Assembly: GCA_032622095.1 (NCBI GenBank)
Contig: CP136063.1
Location: 90,931,980 to 90,995,979 of the forward strand
DNA from: Siphonodentalium dalli
Lineage: Eukaryota > Mollusca > Scaphopoda > Gadilida > Siphonodentaliidae
Direction of reading: 5' to 3'
DNA length: 64,000 bases
In this document: positions 59,801-64,000 of the stretch, piece by piece
How positions within the stretch are numbered: position 1 is the stretch's first letter
How the letters are laid out: every line of letters begins with the position of its first letter
Made by a program: the position numbers and the translations under genes
Notes under the pieces: model-generated
What the model was told of the DNA's origin: nothing
Databases searched by the model: none
Seen by the model: the letters and a program-made list of their open reading frames with translations, nothing else

Positions 59801-62693
59801 TAGTACTGATTTAGAAACTGGGCATTCATAGAAAAAGTGAAGCAGTGTTTCCTTTTGTTCTTGACAGAAGCAGCACAGCTCAGTTTCTGATAATTTGCAT
59901 TTAAAAAGCTTTGAATTTGTGTATAAGATATCATGATTCATTTTGAATTGGAAAGATAAAAGCCCAGTGTCATTTGTTATTCTGGCCGTGTTATTGCATA
60001 TTGATTTCCACTGCTCAGCTGAATATATTTTCCCAAGGCGGTCTTGCCATTTTTTCTGAGATGTTTGGGGTGACAGGATAAGTTCATTCAAGAAAATGGG
60101 GTAAAACTCTCTGCAAGCTTTTTCACAGTTTTTTAATTTAATTATATAGTCAGACGTCACACTGTTAAGGTGAATTGATGTCGATAAACAGTCTTTCCAT
60201 GCCTTTGGCAAGGCTGTAATCAGGCCTATATAGGTGGTGAAGGGAGTTTGTAAATCATACTTGCTACAAAATTCCTCATATTTCATTATGCCAGAGGTTT
60301 CATCATTGATTAAATCATTTAAAAAGTAAATGCCCTTTTCTACCCAAGTCTTATAAAAGACCATTTTTCGGTTTATTCTGATATTCTTGTTGTAAAAGAG
60401 CAGTTCACTTTGGATATCTTCTGGGGTTGTGGTGATAGATGTAGTTTGCAAGCAATACCATGTTTTTCTTAGTGGACGATGGTTGTACAAATTTTATAAT
60501 TTTTCAAATTTAACCACTACATGTGCCTTATATCCCTTTTAACTACCAGTGTATAATCAATCCAAAATTGAATTTGTGAAATAATTACGTTAAAAAAATA
60601 TTATATATCATTGTAAAGAGGAAGCTCTATATTATTTATATGTCAAAGTTATCGGGTCTTAAATTTGAAGTTTGTTCCGAATGCCACAGTACCCTGCACT
60701 GAGCATGATGGTACCAATCAAAATACCCACTTACTCATACTCAAACAACGTTATGGGTGAAAAAGGATGCAACCTTTTGGTAATTGATGTAAAAGATTTC
60801 TCTCGCTTGTTGGACGCAGAAGTGACATATCATGGCAATGTATGCATTTTTACGATATTTTAATTCACAGGTCATAGAAAGACTGTAGACAGAAAATAGT
60901 AACAATAAATATTCTAACACTCTGTGTGACTTTGAATTAATGATAGTGTTACACACCTCATAGGATCTGTGTTGACTCCAATGAGTGGCCTGTCCCTCCT
61001 CTTAATCTTATTGGCTGCCAATAGGAATGTACCATCTCCACCTGCGGAAAATAACATATCAGCCCAATCTATGACATCGTTGTTCAACTGGAATCGATCA
61101 ACTACTTGTGTTTCTATTCCCTGAGATCTGAAATTATATTTTAGCAAAAGTTTAAAAATTGTATACCTTAAAGGGGGACTGTACAGTAAATCTGGCCAGT
61201 AATCATGGGACCATCTCATTTTATACTCAACAGAATATATGCAACAAATGAATGAATTTGAGTTATGGATGCATGCAAAAAACACTCATGTGCTCTATGA
61301 ACGATGCAAACAACATGACAATTATAATGAAAATGAGTTTAGGATAAGGAGGAATTATCCGCATCAATATCATTCCCAGTAGAAAGAGACAATACTGTGA
61401 AAATAGTTCGTCACAAAGTTCCAACAAAGAATACTAATAATAATAGCTGGAAATTTTGAATAACTGTTAATATAATAAAACACACAACGATACATTTATT
61501 TCAATATTTTCTTCTTGTGGAAAACACAATTTTCCATTGCTAATTAACAAAATACTTATTAATTGGTTGTTTTCACATTGAATAAGTTATATGTATGAGG
61601 TCTCAGTCTGTCGTATTGGCCTGATGACAGAACTTGGCAAATATAGAAACAACTAATTACATGTACTTGTAATAACATATTACAGATACCCATTCAAATA
61701 CATTATATAGAGGATCATTAATGAGTTGCTCTGGGGACATAATTATGCTAAGGCCTCACCTTCTGGGAAGTACATGTATCTATAGTCTCAAATTAACATT
61801 GTTTTTAGTTTCCTTTTTCCCTATTGTTCCGTTTCTATATCCCCTAATTTGCCGAAAATAAAATGCACAATCGAGGTGACTACACCAACTTCAACTGGGG
61901 AACTTCAACCTGATCCTAGGTCTCCCATAGCAGTTGAGGCATAAGCAGAATGAGGTCCCCAGAAGGTAAATTTGGTGATGCTAGCCCAATGTGCAGGATT
62001 GCATCACTAAATTACCCTCTGGGGACATCATTCTGCAAATGTCAGACGCACTATTTCAAGGCTTGTTGGTCAATCAATTTCAATCAAAGTGCCTAAATTT
62101 TGTTGTGATATACATAAATTTGGATGACATGTTCTAAAAATGTTCTTCTCCAGGATCCTGCTTTCCACTTAAAAATTTATGTCTTGAGATGGAACAATTT
62201 GTCTGTTATAAATTGGGATCATAGACATCATACGTTTGGCCTCTTCTTTACTTCATTATGCCTAGCAGACATCTGCCCCTTTCTCGTGTGATCCAATATA
62301 TGTACCACCGTCATTATTTGGGGAAATTATATGCAACTGAAAGCCAAAAGTTCCTTTTCAAAACATAAGTTGACAAACGGAAAGATGTCTCAAGCCATCA
62401 GTCAGTCCCTCATTCTTACTTGTTATTGTCATTCCGGGAGGCTAGGTGTGATATTCGCTGACCATATCAGATGTGCCACCTGGTCAGACATCCACTAATC
62501 TATATTAACAGTTACCTATAAAACAATAATTCATATGGTAATCAGAGCAGAGGCCTCTTCTGGAACTCACAATTAAGGCTAATAAGAAAGTTAACAAAAC
62601 TTACTCAAGAGTCCTTTTAATTGCTTTGACATTTTCCAGATACTTCTTGTGTAACTGAACAAGGCTGTTGTAGTCAGATCTTTTACTCAGAAG
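50689..62693 (-). CDS. NADK2: Mitochondrial NAD kinase NADK2, 3' part (8 coding exons; 5' part outside window)
   Basis: NADK2 phosphorylates NAD to NADP in the mitochondrial matrix. Joining (complement) 62605-62693, 60957-61127, 58158-58247, 57576-57812, 56808-56959, 55787-55930, 51616-51655 and 50689-50833 gives 355 codons plus TAA, all GT-AG with matching phases. Seen: the kinase signature GGDGT in FSAGGDGTFLLAANK, the NTDP loop, the NEVFIGESLSSR block, YYEISVDG, KQKSSGVTVCTGTGSSSW, the VRSRMWDACVVVDGG block and a C-terminal acidic helix. The family protein has about 440 residues, so roughly 85 N-terminal residues including the targeting peptide are missing and should lie to the right. I looked for them at 62.7-64 kb and found nothing convincing. 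The large introns contain a truncated LINE, tandem repeats and several short transposons. NADK1-type cytosolic kinases were rejected on the C-terminal block. Confidence 0.95.
51095..51262. mobile_element. F3 element, single-hairpin form
   Basis: TTTAACTCTTTCGTAACGGG at the left and GCTCCAGTCATAGAAGGGTCA at the right, with one hairpin. It lies in the last NADK2 intron. Confidence 0.75.
51616..51655 (-). CDS. NADK2: NADK2 small exon (40 nt)
   Basis: The exon encodes VFQVRNPRGFADK across its borders, matching the family segment VFSSSRQRCFSSK. Acceptor TCTCTAG, donor GTATGT. Phases agree with both neighbours. Confidence 0.88.
52085..53288. mobile_element. Element with GTCCCCCGAC ends containing a 191-bp tandem array
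   Basis: TGTCCCCCGACAACGT near the left and ACGTCGGGGGACA near the right are inverted. Between them are about five and a half copies of a 191-bp unit, then a GGACGGACACACGGACGGAC tract. Units are very similar to each other, so the array is young. Each unit contains a 61-codon minus-strand frame, judged a by-product. Confidence 0.8.
52187..53200. repeat. 191-bp tandem repeat, about 5.3 units
   Basis: The phrase CAGAGTTTCAAATCTCTACA begins near 52187, 52378, 52569, 52760, 52951 and 53142, an exact 191-bp period. Differences between units are single bases. Confidence 0.92.
53353..53687. mobile_element. F8 element, copy 2
   Basis: TTAAAGATATTATGGAATTG to TTTCACATCACTTTAATTG. Confidence 0.75.
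54175..55015. mobile_element. hAT-like element with TAGKGTCCTGCGAA ends
   Basis: TAGGGTCCTGCGAATATTTG at the left mirrors CAAATGTTCGCAGGACACTA at the right (18 of 20 matching). Subterminal CGATTCGATT-type sequence is on both sides. I found no target duplication. Confidence 0.65.
55016..55786. other. Unexplained part of an NADK2 intron
   Basis: No exon or repeat is recognised. Confidence 0.45.
55787..55930 (-). CDS. NADK2: NADK2 exon, SLFYDASIPKMAYTIRDP
   Basis: NSSLFYDASIPKMAYTIRDP aligns with NESLLYSPEEPKILFSIREP. Acceptor TTTACAG, donor GTAAGA. Confidence 0.93.
55969..56372. mobile_element. F5 element with perfect 8-bp target duplication
   Basis: CAAGCCTTGAAATAGTGTGT at the left mirrors ACACTATTTCAAGGCTTG at the right, flanked by TGAATGTA at 55961-55968 and 56373-56380. 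This fixes the ends and an 8-bp duplication for F5, as in hAT-type elements. It lies 38 bp upstream of an NADK2 exon. Confidence 0.9.
56808..56959 (-). CDS. NADK2: NADK2 exon, YYEISVDG and CTGTGS
   Basis: The exon encodes TSYYEISVDGEESTKQKSSG and CTGTGSSSWHFHIN, close to the family SYYEISVDD and CTGTGSKAWSFNIN. Acceptor CTTGCAG, donor GTAAGA. Degenerate copies of its acceptor end lie upstream at 57031-57100 and 57410-57470. Confidence 0.96.
57031..57475 (-). pseudogene. Degenerate partial copies of the start of the NADK2 56808-56959 exon
   Basis: The acceptor side of that exon (plus strand CTACTGATATCTCATAATAT then GATGTCCTGCAAG) recurs at 57031-57060 and 57413-57440, with weaker traces near 57137-57215. 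The first copy still reads TSNYDISV after its AG before a stop; the second has TAA as its third codon. These are relics of a partial tandem duplication. Confidence 0.6.
57576..57812 (-). CDS. NADK2: NADK2 exon, WRQRIRI to ESLSSR
   Basis: WKWRQRIRITLSG aligns with WLWRQRIRLYLEG, followed by a variable proline-rich stretch and the conserved LALNEVFIGESLSSR. Acceptor ATTTCAG, donor GTACAA. Confidence 0.96.
58158..58247 (-). CDS. NADK2: NADK2 exon, RSEGYLCLP segment
   Basis: The exon encodes SEGYLCLPKPDYTVENFDKA, matching SEGHLCLPVRYTHSFPEA. Acceptor TAATAG, donor GTATTA. Confidence 0.94.
58424..58800. mobile_element. F8 element, copy 3
   Basis: TTAAAGACATATTATGGACT to TTTCACATCATTTTAAATTG, the longest F8 copy. 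Confidence 0.8.
59265..60455 (-). mobile_element. 5'-truncated LINE with poly(A) tail and 15-bp target duplication
   Basis: TACCATGTTTTTCTT is duplicated at 59250-59264 and 60456-60470. On the minus strand the insertion ends with AATAAA (59284-59289) and a poly(A)-like run. The open frame (stop at 59465) has FYKTWVEKGIYFLNDLI and a C-x2-C-x8-H-x4-C knuckle (FCQEQKETLLHFFYEC), the C terminus of an L1/Tx1-type ORF2. It sits in an NADK2 intron in the gene's sense orientation. Confidence 0.9.
59465..60455 (-). pseudogene. LINE ORF2 C-terminal fragment, frame intact
   Basis: About 330 codons without a stop. The N-terminal residues beyond 60455 would come from flanking DNA and are not part of the element. 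Polymerase and endonuclease are absent, so it cannot move by itself. The intact frame and duplication suggest a recent insertion. Confidence 0.85.
60957..61127 (-). CDS. NADK2: NADK2 exon with GGDGT motif
   Basis: The exon encodes SQGIETQVV, WADMLFSAGGDGTFLLAANK and PLIGVNTDPM, the NAD kinase active-site signature and the NTD loop. Acceptor ATTTCAG, donor GTGTGT. Confidence 0.97.
61168..61333. mobile_element. F6 element, truncated
   Basis: TTAAAGGGGGACTGTACAGT and the left arm only; begins 41 bp upstream of the GGDGT exon of NADK2. Confidence 0.7.
61728..62065. mobile_element. F5 element, left end lost
   Basis: Starts within the first module (CTCTGGGGACATAATTATGC) and ends CACTATTTCAAGGCTTG. 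Confidence 0.75.
62605..62693 (-). CDS. NADK2: NADK2 first exon in window
   Basis: LLSKRSDYNSLVQLHKKYLE aligns with the family LLALKGSSYSGLLERHHIHT region. Acceptor TTTCTAG, donor GTAAGT. It starts in phase 0, so an upstream exon outside the window must end on a codon boundary. Confidence 0.87.
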
Positions 62694-62699
62694 CTAGAA

Positions 62700-63160
62700 A
62701 AAAAAGTAAAACATAAAAAAGAAGCTGAATGGGTTTTTGAAACAAAGCACTTTTTTGTGTGCATGCATCTTCATGTCTGGAAGTTTTTAATGTGTCTGGT
62801 TGGGAACAGTTTAGTCATCACTTTTTGGCATTCCTAAACTCCGTTCGACTGCTGTTTCTGAAGTGAGCCATACATTGCTGGAGGATGGTGTGGGTGTAAT
62901 TTGTGTATCTATATACTGAGTAGTTAGGGTGATTAATTACAAGATTATAGTTTAGCAAGGGAAGCCTAACTATCTTAGTAAAGCATAGGTTTGTATGAAT
63001 TGTCATAAGTTGCTTGTTAAGTATGATAACTTAGGTAATTAGGTAATCACTGTGAAAAATCACATGAAGAGCTTAACCCAAGCAAAATCAGTTACACAAA
63101 AAGTATTGGTACACCAAATACAATATGTAATCATACTTAACAAGCAACTTACAACAATTC
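62700..63160. other. NADK2 intron, no feature recognised
   Basis: CATACTTAACAAGCAACTTA at about 63133 is the inverse of TAAGTTGCTTGTTAAGTATG at about 63006, an inverted pair around a 105-bp spacer. Nothing else is seen. Confidence 0.4.
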
Positions 63161-63161
63161 T

Positions 63162-63245
63162 AGGGTTGAAACGATTAATCGACTGGCTGTAGTCGACGCT
63201 GTAATGTCAGAACGTCGACTCTGAAATTTTGCCGTCGACTAGTCG
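63162..63245. mobile_element. hAT-like end fragment
   Basis: TAGGGTTGAAACGATTAATC followed by repeated GTCGAC/CGTCGACT is typical of a widespread hAT family end. The other end is not in the window. Confidence 0.55.
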
Positions 63246-64000
63246 GAACATAGTGTGTTAGTTACATGTATAACGTTTTCAAGATTGATTCCGGCATAAA
63301 TGGTGTAAACTGCGCGTAAGTTATGGTAAGTATAACGTTTGGTGGCACCCGGAATTGACAGTGTTACTAGTATAGACACACATGGTGACCCGACTATGAC
63401 AAGACAATGTCTCACTCGTCGTTTGAGGTCAAAGACATCACTGCGACATGATGGCAATGATTGATGCGGCTTTATCGTTTGTCGGAGACCGCTTTGATCT
63501 AGACACTGTGTATATTTCAATTGGTGTAAACAATATTTATTCCCAATACAAAACAAGATGAATATTTTACAAAAATGCTAATGGATGATTATGGGTGATT
63601 GGAAAGGGATGAGACAACAAGCCTATTGTGGCTTTTTTGTAAGTCCTCTCCCAGGTCGCTTAAATTTTCCGAACTACATAAGGCCGGTCGGGTGTACATA
63701 TTTCAATTGATCTCGCACCGTCGGGTTATGATGCGATGCTGTGTGAAGGTGGCTTAAGGTGATGTCATTGGTGCTACCGTACCTGTATATAAATGATACT
63801 GGCATTAAGAACTGGTTATCGTATTCTACAACGTAGCCTACACTATAGGGCGTATTTAGTCGGAACATTAACATTTTATAGTGACACCGCTCGGCACTGG
63901 TTTATTGGTGATCACGTGACTAAACGAAATCTCGAACGCTGATAAGGCCTAAAGAAAAAAAGACGTTTGTTTCCGCTAACCCGACCGACCCTATTTTAAA
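63246..64000. other. Right edge of window, no gene recognised
   Basis: I searched the minus strand for the missing N-terminal NADK2 exons (expected motif VVAKTTRYEFE-like) and saw none. The last 50 bp resemble the end of some repeat (CCGCTAACCCGACCGACC) that may continue outside. Confidence 0.4.

Noticed and set aside
60456-60490. N-terminal extension of the LINE frame to 60490
   Set aside because: It lies within or beyond the 15-bp target duplication, so those codons are host flank; there is also no ATG at that start.
62700-64000. N-terminal NADK2 exon
   Set aside because: No minus-strand segment matches the expected motifs with usable splice sites; the exon is assumed to be outside the window.

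Overview
This is a eukaryotic, AT-rich (visibly well over half A+T) genomic window from what is most likely a marine invertebrate; mollusc, hemichordate and cephalochordate lineages are all possible and the sequence does not decide between them. The evidence is three conserved animal housekeeping genes split into short exons with standard GT-AG introns and the standard genetic code, plus a very dense load of short non-autonomous DNA transposons, fold-back elements, LINE fragments, a 5S-derived SINE and kilobase tandem arrays. I see no prokaryotic, viral or CRISPR material.

Layout. (1) 821-22136, minus strand: 13 coding exons (594 codons) of UBE3C, a HECT-type ubiquitin ligase. The N-terminal start is present; the remaining part including the HECT domain lies beyond the left edge. 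(2) 22137-22456: a 320-bp divergent, probably bidirectional promoter with two CCAAT boxes in opposite orientations and a perfect CRE. (3) 22457-33798, plus strand: the complete DPH5 gene (8 coding exons, 280 aa), which makes the methylated diphthamide intermediate on elongation factor 2. Its 6.6-kb first intron holds a four-level nest of transposons and a tandem array. (4) About 33.8-50.7 kb: an intergenic interval with no recognisable host gene, made of transposon copies, a LINE 3' end with a GAY-rich tail, and nested hAT-like elements. (5) 50689-62693, minus strand: 8 coding exons of NADK2, the mitochondrial NAD kinase, with its stop codon. The exons for the targeting peptide and first part of the enzyme lie beyond the right edge. 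(6) 62.7-64 kb: upstream intron of NADK2 with a hAT-like fragment.

The three genes are not a pathway. UBE3C (protein turnover), DPH5 (translation factor modification) and NADK2 (mitochondrial NADP supply) are linked by position only; UBE3C and DPH5 probably share a promoter. All exon junctions listed here were placed by hand from splice sites, reading frame and remembered family sequence, and the intron phases agree at every junction.

The most striking thing in the window is its transposon ecology. At least ten distinct families end in a TTAA target site, and six of these share the extended terminus TTAACCCTTT. One old family (called F2 here) serves repeatedly as the landing site for other elements. 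Several insertions keep perfect target-site duplications of 8, 9 or 15 bp, which fixes their ends. A 3.15-kb TTAA element carries nine direct copies of GTAATGTCAGTCACG and no long reading frame. These give the best candidates for undescribed biology in the window.
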